Origin: Sporisorium sorghi
Taxonomy: Eukaryota > Basidiomycota > Ustilaginomycetes > Ustilaginales > Ustilaginaceae
NCBI GenBank assembly: GCA_023212695.1
Contig: JALCCG010000401.1
Location: 1-14,584, forward strand
DNA length: 14,584 bases
Reading direction: 5' to 3'
Below the pieces are notes generated by a model. It did not search any database, had not been told where the DNA came from, and saw only the letters and a list, made by a program, of their open reading frames with translations. A program made the position numbers and the translations under genes. Positions 1 to 7,366 of this stretch are shown piece after piece; positions within the stretch are counted from its first letter, which is position 1; every line of letters begins with the position of its first letter.

Positions 1-71
<71 letters not shown>
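1..71. repeat. poly(T) homopolymer tract, 71 nt
   Basis: The window opens with 71 uninterrupted T residues, and the run may extend beyond the left edge. Read on the minus strand it is poly(A). It could be the tail of a retroelement or processed insertion lying to the left, a poly(dT) nucleosome-excluding element, or an assembly artefact. The sequence alone does not decide. It is far longer than the next homopolymer in the window (A27 at 7340). Confidence 0.95.
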
Positions 72-639
72 CCTGCAGACACGATCCGCCGGCAGCGTGT
101 CTGTCTGTTTTTACCTTGAATGCGCTTGGATCCCTTCGGCAGCCACCGGCGGCAACGAACGTGCTCATAGAGCTCAGTGAGGGTCCGAACAGGAACGTTT
201 GACTCGGCTCGACTTCGTCCGAGCATCGTGCTCTCGTCTTTGCACGAGTTTGCCCACAATGTCCAGTTGAGCTGTGTGTGACTTTGCCACCAAACGTGTG
301 CTGCGTCCCTGACAAGAAAGCGGATCAAGATTTTTGGGTTTGCTCGGAAAGCACGTTCAGAAGTCAACCCTTGAGCTGATTCTTCCCGCCGTTGCCACAG
401 TAGCAAGATCGTTCCACGCCTTCAAGATCTCACGAGCTTCTTATCAGATCCCAGCGCTCTTTTGTAATCGCAGTCTCGACGAAGGAAAAAAAGTTTCAAG
501 AAAGCGACGAGACTGGTCCTTCATCTTTTTGTTCATTCGATCGTCGCCACTTTTCCAAAGCCCACACCCCACTTGCGACCTCTCTCTTCATTCACTCGAC
601 CACGACCATCCTCTCCAACGACCTCGATACGTCGGCGAG
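72..639 (+). promoter_or_regulatory. upstream/leader region of the multicopper oxidase gene
   Basis: This 568-bp stretch has no ORF with an ATG that looks real. The oxidase reading frame stays open back to a TTG at 334 but has no ATG before 640, so that part is probably leader. The last ~60 bases are pyrimidine-rich (CCTCTCTC at 588-596 and CCTCTCC further on), as is common in leaders of this lineage. One TTATCA (441-446; TGATAA on the other strand) matches the WGATAR motif bound by GATA factors. A single copy is expected by chance, so no regulation is claimed. Confidence 0.5.
76..103. repeat. short perfect inverted repeat beside the poly(T)
   Basis: CAGACACG (76-83) and CGTGTCTG (96-103) are exact reverse complements separated by 12 nt. 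The hairpin begins four bases after the end of the poly(T) run. Seen directly; its function is unknown, and an 8-bp stem can arise by chance. Confidence 0.6.
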
Positions 640-2766
640 ATGGCGACCGGCACCATCACGAATCAAACACCGATGGAGAAGAACGGGAGTCAATCTAGCA
701 GCAAGTCCCTAGCAAACAGCGAGAATGAAGCGCAAAGCTCGAATCTCAGAGCAGCCGACTTGCCACAACGCAGCAGGCGGCGACCAGCAAAGATGGTCGC
801 TGTTACAGCTGCCCTCATCTGCGTTGTCGCCCTCGCTCTGGGTCTTGGACTCGGGCTCGGCCTCAAGCACAAGCACAACTCGCAAGCGGATGCAGCTTCT
901 TCGTCCAGCGCGTCTAAGATGGTGCCGGGCGCAACAGCGTCGAACCTCGCCTTCATTCCGAGAGAGAAGCTCGTCGATCCCTCACAGCTGACCCTCAATC
1001 CATCATGGGATCGATTCGCACCGCCACAGGATCGAGTTTACAACTGGACCCTCACTCAGGTCCTCTCCAACCCGGCGGGTGTCACCAAGCAGATGCGTCT
1101 GGTCAACGGCCTTTCCCCTGGCCCACTCGTAGAAGGCAACATGGGCGATCGCATCATTGTGCATATCCACAACGAGATGCCCGTACCAACAACGATCCAC
1201 TGGCATGGTCAATATCAGCGAGGTTCCAACCAGATGGACGGCTCAGCGGGCATTACCGAGTGCGGTATCGCACCAGGCACATCTTTTACCTACAACTGGA
1301 CGGTGCAGCAGTCCGGCACGTACTGGTGGCACTCTCACTATGGCCCCACGTACGCAGACGGCATCTTTGGCCCACTCATCTTGCATGGCGACGACGAAAA
1401 GTTCAGGATGACCAACCCGAACAACGCCACTGCGGCTCAGACCAACGCCACCACCACCACCACGACCACCAATGGCACCGCCGTCAGGACCGACTACGAT
1501 CGTGACGAGATCTTCGTAGTCAACGACGGCTACCAGGCCGACTCGTTCACCGTCGCTGCGATTGCGAGGTCCAAGACGGGTCCACCGGGCGGAGATCAAG
1601 GCAGCGAGCCCGTTCCAGACTACGCCATGATCAACGGTCTCGGCTTCTCCAACTGCGCTCTTGCTCCCAACGGCACCACGTGCATCTCGAACGAGCCTGC
1701 TGGAAGGGCAGTGTACAACTTCACCGTGCCTGCCAACAAACGCATTCGAATGCGAGTCATCAACGCCGGATCTCTGGCTACATTCCGATTCAGTGTCGAC
1801 GGACACAACATGACGGTGATCGAAGCGGATGGCACCGAAGTCGAGCCTGTTGTGGTGCAGAGCCTCAACGTCATGGTTTCGCAGAGGTATTCGGTCATCA
1901 TCGAGACCGATCGACCTGTTGGAGCTTACGCTGTGCGTGCAGAGGCGCTCGACTCGATGTTCAACTACGACAATCCGTTCCTCGTCATGGATCAGTATGC
2001 CATCATGCGCTACGAGGGTGTCGCCGCCTCGACTCGGCCCATCTCAAACCCGGTCAACACGACGCTTGTCAATGTGACCGAGCCACTGAGCACGTCGCAG
2101 CTGGTGCCTATCACGGCGATCGATGCTCCAGCGTGCAATATGACGACCAAGCTGGTGGTCAACTTTGGTCTCGATGCCTACAGCAACTGGCATGCCTTTT
2201 TCAACGAGACGACTTTCACGAGTGAAATGGCTCCTCAAGCTTCGCTCATGAAGTCGTACGCGCTTGAGACGGCTCAGCAGCACGCTTCTTCGTCGTCAAA
2301 CTCGAGCGTGGGTGCGTACTACAACGCTCCGAACGAGATGATCGTCACCAACACCGACGTCGTCGTCATGGACGTCATCGTCAACAACCTCGACGAGGGC
2401 GAGCATCCGTTCCACCTTCACGGCTTTACACCGTTCCTCGTTGGTGGAGGCGCAGGCAACTTCCAAGGCGGAGCCAACTTTACCGAGGGCAGAGTCAACC
2501 CAATGCGCAGAGATGTGTTCTCCGTGCCGCCGTACAGCTGGATTGCTTTTCGATTCGTCGCTGACAACACGGGTGTGTGGCCCTTCCACTGTCACCTTAT
2601 TTCGCACAAAACCGTTGGCCTTCTGATGCAGTTCCAGGTGCTGCCTGATCAGATCCCGACGCTGCCCGTCGGTGACCAGTTCTACTCGCAGTGCTCGGCG
2701 GTGTACAGCTGGGTGCAGCAGAACCAGAACCTGCTCACGTCAGTAGGTGATCCCAATGACATGTAA
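640..2766 (+). CDS. membrane-anchored multicopper oxidase (laccase-like)
   Basis: A 708-residue copper enzyme that should oxidise a substrate at a type 1 copper and reduce O2 to water at a trinuclear centre. All four copper signatures are visible: HWHG at 187-190, HSH at 231-233, HPFHLHG at 589-595, and HCH at 650-652 followed by His656. Three cupredoxin domains span roughly 125-252, 288-460 and 535-672. Cys651 is the T1 ligand; the axial position ten residues on is Leu661. After a basic, unstructured tail (RSRRR at 44-48) one hydrophobic segment at 53-75, ending in Gly-Leu repeats, looks like a type II signal anchor, placing the catalytic part in the lumen or outside the cell. About a dozen N-glycosylation sequons and a Thr7 run (271-277) fit a secreted-side protein. 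ATG 640 is the first in-frame ATG and has G at -3 and +4. It differs from Fet3 ferroxidases, which carry a C-terminal anchor and a Glu before Asp-Gly in the second signature; here that position is Ala239. The substrate cannot be told. Laccase or another phenol oxidase is most likely. Confidence 0.95.
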   Translation: MATGTITNQTPMEKNGSQSSSKSLANSENEAQSSNLRAADLPQRSRRRPAKMVAVTAALICVVALALGLGLGLGLKHKHNSQADAASSSSASKMVPGATASNLAFIPREKLVDPSQLTLNPSWDRFAPPQDRVYNWTLTQVLSNPAGVTKQMRLVNGLSPGPLVEGNMGDRIIVHIHNEMPVPTTIHWHGQYQRGSNQMDGSAGITECGIAPGTSFTYNWTVQQSGTYWWHSHYGPTYADGIFGPLILHGDDEKFRMTNPNNATAAQTNATTTTTTTNGTAVRTDYDRDEIFVVNDGYQADSFTVAAIARSKTGPPGGDQGSEPVPDYAMINGLGFSNCALAPNGTTCISNEPAGRAVYNFTVPANKRIRMRVINAGSLATFRFSVDGHNMTVIEADGTEVEPVVVQSLNVMVSQRYSVIIETDRPVGAYAVRAEALDSMFNYDNPFLVMDQYAIMRYEGVAASTRPISNPVNTTLVNVTEPLSTSQLVPITAIDAPACNMTTKLVVNFGLDAYSNWHAFFNETTFTSEMAPQASLMKSYALETAQQHASSSSNSSVGAYYNAPNEMIVTNTDVVVMDVIVNNLDEGEHPFHLHGFTPFLVGGGAGNFQGGANFTEGRVNPMRRDVFSVPPYSWIAFRFVADNTGVWPFHCHLISHKTVGLLMQFQVLPDQIPTLPVGDQFYSQCSAVYSWVQQNQNLLTSVGDPNDM

Positions 2767-2790
2767 CTTGGATTCGAGGCTCTTCTCAGT

Positions 2791-3475
2791 TCACTCTGAA
2801 GGTAGTTGTACACAGCATTTGAAGTGGTGTGATCGGAGATGTCGAGGGCTCGGAGGTTGCTGAATCAATTGTCGAAGATCGCTGTTTTGCACGCGCATGA
2901 GCCAGCGAGCCAAGTCGCACTTGACGTCCGCGAAGTGGATTCCCGGCCGCTGGCCATGCAGAAGGTAAAGATTGGCCTCGCGAGCGCGGATCTTCTTCCA
3001 GCTCTCGTCGCTGACGAGGATTTTGGCGCCGTCGACCATGAAAAACGCCACGCCGTCCTTGTCCCTGCTCGTGACCCGGATCGTGCGCCACTTCTTCTCC
3101 CATTCTGCCTCCTGCTTTGCCTCTATGGCCGTCTCGTCGACGAGCACAGCACTGGCCTTGGCCTTGGCCTCCTCGAGCGGAGCCAGCGTTTTTTGGCCAG
3201 CACGTCGGCGACGAGAGTCCTGGCCTTGGCTTTGGCCACCTCCAGCGTCGCGTGCTGGCTCCTAATCTTCCTGTCCCAATACACGATGAGGATATCGTCA
3301 AACCTGTGATCCGTCACTCGAGACATGGGTGTTGATGCGGTGGCATTGCGGAAATAGAACGAGCTCTTGGGCTCCAAGGCTCCCGGACCCGCCGTGGGGG
3401 CCGGACGAGCGCGATGAGCGAGTGAAAGGACATACAGAGAAGCGAGCGAGTGAGATATACGTGGAACGAGGGCAT
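2791..3475 (-). pseudogene. frameshifted gene relic, small lysine/alanine-rich protein
   Basis: I do not recognise this protein. Three minus-strand segments read as normal protein but lie in different frames. They run from an ATG at 3475 to the G5 run at 3396-3400 (plus-strand bases), from there to the T6 run at 3189-3194, and from there to a TGA at 2793-2791. Each change fits one missing base in a homopolymer; a continuous frame would give about 228 residues. The start (MPSFHVYLT, then a hydrophobic stretch to about residue 25) looks weakly like a signal peptide. The middle has an imperfect duplication around EAKAKA. The C-terminal part contains EWEKKWRTIRV, DGVAFFMVDG and LYLLHGQRPGIHF, with codons mostly ending in C or G. 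It ends 24 bp after the convergent oxidase stop. Upstream (3476-3632) the minus strand is CT-rich like a leader. It may be a decayed gene (perhaps a small secreted protein), a real gene with sequencing errors, or, less likely, a gene with introns at these points. Confidence 0.45.
3136..3245 (-). repeat. imperfect 42-nt tandem duplication inside the relic
   Basis: The plus-strand segments 3136-3177 and 3204-3245 are similar over 42 nt, each containing CTGGCCTTGGC. On the minus strand they encode LEEAKAKASAVLVDE and LEVAKAKARTLVADV, whose starts are 23 codons apart once the frame change between them is allowed for. The protein-level similarity across two different frames is part of the evidence that these were once one coding sequence. 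Alanine/lysine heptad-like spacing suggests a short helical repeat. Confidence 0.6.
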
Positions 3476-3632
3476 ATGAGCGAGCGAACGCAAGAGGGGA
3501 CAGGGTAGGGAAAACGAAACAGAGCTTGGGAGCACCGCGACGACTGAGAAGAGCGATGGAGGAGCAGAAGAGGAGAGGTCGCGCGCGGTGAGTGGTGATG
3601 TGGCACCCAAGCTCTGTCGACGGACGCAGTCA

Positions 3633-3872
3633 TTATGCTCTCGCACGAGACCGACCACTTTCGACGCCGTCCGACCGCGTCCAGACCTTGGCGACGCGCG
3701 AATTTTCGTTCTGCTCCCGGTTGACGAGGCGGGGCGCCTTGTCGAGCATGTCTCGGAACACCGCGCGGATGACGATGTTGACGACGAGGGCGGACGTTTC
3801 CTTATCGTCGTCGTACTGAAGGTGATACGCGTGGGCGGCGTTTACCTGGTGTGCGATGACCCTCTTCTTCAT
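3633..3872 (-). pseudogene. coding-like fragment of unknown family, minus strand
   Basis: From an ATG at 3872 (MKKRVIAHQV) to a TAA at 3635-3633 the minus strand reads as about 79 residues of ordinary composition, including ALVVNIVIRAVFRDMLDKAP and ENSRVAKVWTRSDG, with a strong C/G preference at third codon positions. The last ~10 codons look like run-through. The plus strand is also open here but gives a Val/Asp-rich product typical of an antisense shadow. No family is recognised and there is no clear promoter. It could be an exon or a fragment of the gene whose remains lie at 2791-3475, a separate relic, or chance. Confidence 0.25.
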
Positions 3873-3884
3873 TTTCTCAGCAGG

Positions 3885-4177
3885 ATGCCGAAAGACGACT
3901 CGAGCGAGGCGCAGTTGGACGACATCCGCGTCTATATGGACGACAACGGCTTCATCACCTTTCACCATGTCAGGGGGAGGAGGCAGGACGGCTTTCTGAA
4001 GGAGGTCAAGGCAAGGTCATTTGTCGACGATTCGAAGGTGCCAAGAACGAGGAGCATCGTGCCGCAACCGGATCGCTGTTCAAAAAGACCGCTTCTTCGA
4101 CGAGCAAGGTTGGCACGTTTGTCGCGAGCACCATTCGAGACTGTTCTCATAGCACCCACAGCATTGATGTCTTGTGA
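3885..4177 (+). pseudogene. frameshifted coding-like fragment, plus strand
   Basis: From ATG 3885 (MPKDDSSEAQ) the plus strand reads as normal protein to IRVYMDDNGFITFHHV. After the G5 run at 3973-3977 the plausible reading moves to the frame containing GQGKVICRRFEGAKNEEHR and SKVGTFVASTIRD, ending at TGA 4175-4177. One base missing from the G run would account for the change. An AATAAA at 4271-4276, about 95 bp past the stop, would suit a plus-strand transcript. Its ATG is only 12 bp from the minus-strand ATG at 3872, an arrangement unlikely for two intact genes and suggestive of rearranged remains. The family is unknown. Confidence 0.3.
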
Positions 4178-4270
4178 CGATCCGAGTGACGATTGCAAGA
4201 TGCGCATGTAAGCTAAAATACAAGGTACGAGAAAGAAAGAGGCAACCAAAAAGCGACGAAGAAACAGTGA

Positions 4271-4276
4271 AATAAA
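4271..4276 (+). terminator. possible polyadenylation signal AATAAA
   Basis: AATAAA lies in an A-rich stretch between the plus-strand relic (stop at 4177) and the stop of the convergent phosphatase gene (4312). It has the right orientation for a plus-strand transcript and the wrong one for the phosphatase. A single hexamer in A-rich DNA is weak evidence. Confidence 0.3.
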
Positions 4277-4311
4277 AGACATTGGGAAACGTGAGCAACG
4301 GAGGAAGCACC

Positions 4312-7083
4312 TCACACTGAGATGCTTGTTGGATGATGCGCCGTGCTTGGGGGTCCTGCCGGGTCGACTTCTTGCTTGGAACCAATGGAGGAGCCAGCCC
4401 GGGACAGGCGTTCCGAAGGGTCACCTACAACAGCGACCACGACCGAGATGTCGTCGTGCTTGCCACCGACATAGTGCAGACCTTCTTCCATAGCGCGCTG
4501 CTGGAAGGGGGAGCTGACGGCTCGCGAATCCTCCGACACGGCCTTTGCGCGCGAACAGAGCGCCTCGGATACCAGCTGCGGGCAAAAGTCGTCTGGCAAG
4601 CGGTACTCGTCCTGTCCCTCGGTGGGACGATCGCCATCTTCCAGCGAGACTGCATCCGGGTCAGGGATTGACTGATGCGAAGTGGGAGGAGGGGCGAACC
4701 GCAGCACCTCTTCGACAATGTCTTCATCGAACAGATTGTCCACCAGCCCATCGCTGCCGACGATGATGATATCGCCTTTCTGCACTTTGACCGCCCACCG
4801 ACCAGCGTCACGACGCGGCTCATCCCACTCTGCCTCTTCCGCGTCATCGCCATCCGAAGCTGCGGCTGCGGCTGGCCTGCCTTTGCGTGCTTCGTCCATG
4901 GATGCAGGTGTGCTGGTGCCGAGCGGGTTGGGAGCGTTGTCGTCCAGGTCGTCCGATGCGCCCGACTGCAGGAAGCCATCGCGATTGAGAGTGCGGTTGG
5001 CAGCAATGGTGACGCTCTCCGCAGTGTGGCCCATCATGCCAAGCTGGACAGGGAAGTTGAACGAGTGCTGCTGCTCGGTGGATCGGAAGAGAAGCTCCCC
5101 CGCACGGATGATGAGCAGGACACAGTCGCCCAAGTTGGCAATGCGGAGCTCGTCGCCGCGAAGGACAGCAAGGAGTGCAGTGGAAGAGCCGAGGATGCCC
5201 TCGCGCCGCGATGCGCGTACACAACGCTCCCAGGCAACGTGCATGACCTCGACGGGATCGAGTTGTTCCCACTCGCGCAGCTTCTTGCCACCTTGAGCCG
5301 CCAGCTCGTCTGCGCTGAGGCCGTCGAATTTGCTGAGTTCGGCAGCGCAGAAGTGCATGAGAAGGCGGGAGAAGAGCGCTGGATCCGCACCAGCGCGCGA
5401 TGCCCAGCCGCCAACGCCGTCAGCCACGCCGATGGAATCTGGTCGCAAGAAGTAAGCGTCTTCGCCTACTTGGACGGACTGCAGTCGGTCTTGCACGATA
5501 CGGCCATGCTCGCGAATGGGTGAGTTGAGCCCAAGACGACGACCATCTTCGCCAACGATTGCATCTCCGCCCAGCTTCTCTTTGGCGGCAGCCGGGCCCG
5601 AGGCTGATGCAGAGCCAGTGAGGAAATCAGCAGCAGCAGCGAGCATGCCGTAGGCGCCTGACCGCGCTGCTGGCGTGGGTGCTGCTGCTTGCACACGCTT
5701 GCCGTTGCCACGGACAGCAGCCCACGGATGGCGCTTGGGAATGCCATAGGCGCCGTGCTCGAATGCGTAGTGCAGCTTGCGATGTTTGGGCGAAGCGAAC
5801 GCGCCGGGCCAGAGCGGCGGAGAGTCGGCAACGTCGGACGAATCGGCGGCAGCGGCTGCAGAGGCTGATCGACGTTGGTCGTAGTTGCCTCGTGCTGCAG
5901 TCGTCAAGATCGAGTTGGGGCCTAGTAGGGCGCTTTCGATTTGATAGGGCGAAAGAATGGTGTTCTGCGTGGGCGTACTGGAGCCGCTGCCGTGCGTGCC
6001 GGTGGAGTCCTGCTGTGCGGTGGATGTGGCGAGGTTGGGACGCGCCGAGACTGTCGGAGTCGGTGGACGTGAGGATGAAGACGATGAAGAGCTGTGGGAT
6101 GATTTGGACGATTTCGAGGAGTAGGTGGACTGCCAAGCGGAGCTGCTGGTGTCGGATGGATTCCAGGTGATGGTGCCGGCACCTTCTGTGGATGACGAGG
6201 CAAACGGAGGCGGGATGGATGCATGGACGTGGGAGAGACCGCCAAAGTGCGCGTCGGTCGTCGGAGAGCTGTTTCCTAAAAGGTTGATCGGGACGTGGAA
6301 AGAAGGCGAGCGCAAGAGATCCGGACTGGAGGGCTCGGGTGAGTACAGCGAGATGCTATCGATGCGTCTTTGCGAGTAAGAATGGGAGAGGCCCGAGTTG
6401 TTGGAAGCGTTCCAGAGCGGCACGTATCCTGCAGAGATGGATGCAGCATCTTGGGGGTCGGCAAGAGCGCTGTTGACTGGTAGGCCGCTCGTTTCGATGC
6501 CAACAACGTCAGTGGAGGCCTCGAATGAAGGACCAGCGAGAGAGCTGAGCGCGTGCGACGCGGCAGCGTTCGGATAGAAGATGTGAACGCCCCGCGTGTT
6601 GGGTATCGAGTAGAGCGGCGGATTGCGGTGTGCGGGTATACGGTCAAAGGACGAAAGGGGGAAGGCGGAAGTGGTAGTGGAGGATCGTGCAAGGTGACGA
6701 GCTGCAGCTGAGAGCGTCGCAGGGAGCGGAAGGTGTGATGACAGATCCGTCAGAGTCAGAGTGGATGTAGATGCGAAGTCGCTGTCGAAGTCGAGCACTG
6801 ATGGACCGACGGACGTCGACGAGACAGCGGACGCGTTCTGGGATGCTGCAAGAGTAAGAGGGCCGATAAAGGGTTGCTGTGACGACGATGGTGAGGATGT
6901 CGAAAGATTCGAGCTAGCTGAAGTTGTGATTTGGTTCGTCGATAGCGCCAGTGAGCTTGCAGGCGTGATGGCAGCCGATCGTCGACGAGGAGCGCCTCTC
7001 CTGACGCTAGCTATGAAGGAAGTGGAGCGAGACGAAGCGGCTGCGGTTCTGGTGAAGAGACCATGGTTGGGGAATTTAGACAT
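4312..7083 (-). CDS. PTC7: Ptc7/Azr1-type PP2C serine/threonine phosphatase, likely mitochondrial
   Basis: A 923-residue metal-dependent phosphatase of the Ptc7/Azr1 branch of PP2C. In yeast, Ptc7 is mitochondrial and promotes coenzyme Q synthesis by dephosphorylating Coq7; the same role here is an inference. The core (about 520-888) shows the metal-binding acidic residues in order: GEDAYF at 540-545, VADGVGGW at 553-560 (Asp555), GSSTALL at 632-638, NLGDC at 650-654, GSDGLVDN at 776-783 (Asp778) and GKHDDISVVV at 874-883 (Asp877, Asp878). ADGVGGWASR is characteristic of the Ptc7 branch. The first ~45 residues contain eight Arg and no acidic residue and are rich in Ser and Ala, like a mitochondrial presequence. 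Residues 50-430 are low-complexity (a poly-Ser block at 322-338), so the protein is far longer than yeast Ptc7 (about 343 residues). An acidic insert at 705-757 interrupts the core. The frame stays open upstream to a TTG at 7236, but ATG 7083 is the first ATG and directly precedes the presequence. It is divergent from the transcription factor gene and convergent with the relic region. Confidence 0.93.
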   Translation of the reverse strand: MSKFPNHGLFTRTAAASSRSTSFIASVRRGAPRRRSAAITPASSLALSTNQITTSASSNLSTSSPSSSQQPFIGPLTLAASQNASAVSSTSVGPSVLDFDSDFASTSTLTLTDLSSHLPLPATLSAAARHLARSSTTTSAFPLSSFDRIPAHRNPPLYSIPNTRGVHIFYPNAAASHALSSLAGPSFEASTDVVGIETSGLPVNSALADPQDAASISAGYVPLWNASNNSGLSHSYSQRRIDSISLYSPEPSSPDLLRSPSFHVPINLLGNSSPTTDAHFGGLSHVHASIPPPFASSSTEGAGTITWNPSDTSSSAWQSTYSSKSSKSSHSSSSSSSSRPPTPTVSARPNLATSTAQQDSTGTHGSGSSTPTQNTILSPYQIESALLGPNSILTTAARGNYDQRRSASAAAAADSSDVADSPPLWPGAFASPKHRKLHYAFEHGAYGIPKRHPWAAVRGNGKRVQAAAPTPAARSGAYGMLAAAADFLTGSASASGPAAAKEKLGGDAIVGEDGRRLGLNSPIREHGRIVQDRLQSVQVGEDAYFLRPDSIGVADGVGGWASRAGADPALFSRLLMHFCAAELSKFDGLSADELAAQGGKKLREWEQLDPVEVMHVAWERCVRASRREGILGSSTALLAVLRGDELRIANLGDCVLLIIRAGELLFRSTEQQHSFNFPVQLGMMGHTAESVTIAANRTLNRDGFLQSGASDDLDDNAPNPLGTSTPASMDEARKGRPAAAAASDGDDAEEAEWDEPRRDAGRWAVKVQKGDIIIVGSDGLVDNLFDEDIVEEVLRFAPPPTSHQSIPDPDAVSLEDGDRPTEGQDEYRLPDDFCPQLVSEALCSRAKAVSEDSRAVSSPFQQRAMEEGLHYVGGKHDDISVVVAVVGDPSERLSRAGSSIGSKQEVDPAGPPSTAHHPTSISV

Positions 7084-7215
7084 GGTTGCTTCGCTGAAGG
7101 ACTGCGGCTCGAGCTTGCGAGCAAGCAGACTGCGCGCAGCAGGCAGATGACCGATGTGATGGTGGCGGAGGGAGAGCAGTCCAGGCCGGCTCGGAGGAGA
7201 ACGACGACGATGGTG

Positions 7216-7229
7216 GAGAGAGAGAGAGA
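7216..7229. repeat. (GA)7 dinucleotide repeat
   Basis: Seven GA units lie 133 bp upstream of the phosphatase ATG. On the transcribed (minus) strand this is a (TC)7 pyrimidine tract, probably in the 5' leader. It is likely to vary in length between strains. Confidence 0.8.
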
Positions 7230-7339
7230 TTGTCAAGATGCAATCAATTCAAAGTCACACAAATCAGCTTTTCGACTCGCTATCGATGCACGCCAAGCCG
7301 AGGTTCCGAGGCACTTTCGCAGTGCCGATTTCCAAAACC

Positions 7340-7366
7340 AAAAAAAAAAAAAAAAAAAAAAAAAAA
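7340..7366. repeat. A27 homopolymer upstream of the phosphatase gene
   Basis: Twenty-seven consecutive A residues, i.e. T27 on the strand of the phosphatase gene, 257 bp upstream of its ATG. In fungi, long poly(dA:dT) tracts in promoters exclude nucleosomes and raise transcription. That role is plausible here but not shown. The exact length is the kind of feature sequencing often gets wrong. Confidence 0.85.

Noticed and set aside
334..639. N-terminal extension of the multicopper oxidase frame to a TTG at 334
   Set aside because: No ATG occurs in this stretch, TTG starts are not normal in fungi, and the sequence is leader-like and pyrimidine-rich at its end.
3841..3884. Intron acceptor (TTTTCTCAG at 3873-3880) joining an upstream plus-strand exon to the 3885 fragment
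   Set aside because: A plausible 3' site is visible, but no matching donor and branch point at a normal distance were found, and the upstream plus-strand reading looks like an antisense shadow.
3962..4315. Minus-strand open frame with hydrophobic segment between relic region and phosphatase
   Set aside because: It consists of Leu/Phe/Ser-rich antisense of A/G-rich DNA, and the plus strand reads better over most of it.
7084..7236. Upstream extension of the phosphatase frame to a TTG
   Set aside because: The extension contains the (TC)7 repeat and no ATG; the ATG at 7083 directly starts a presequence-like segment.
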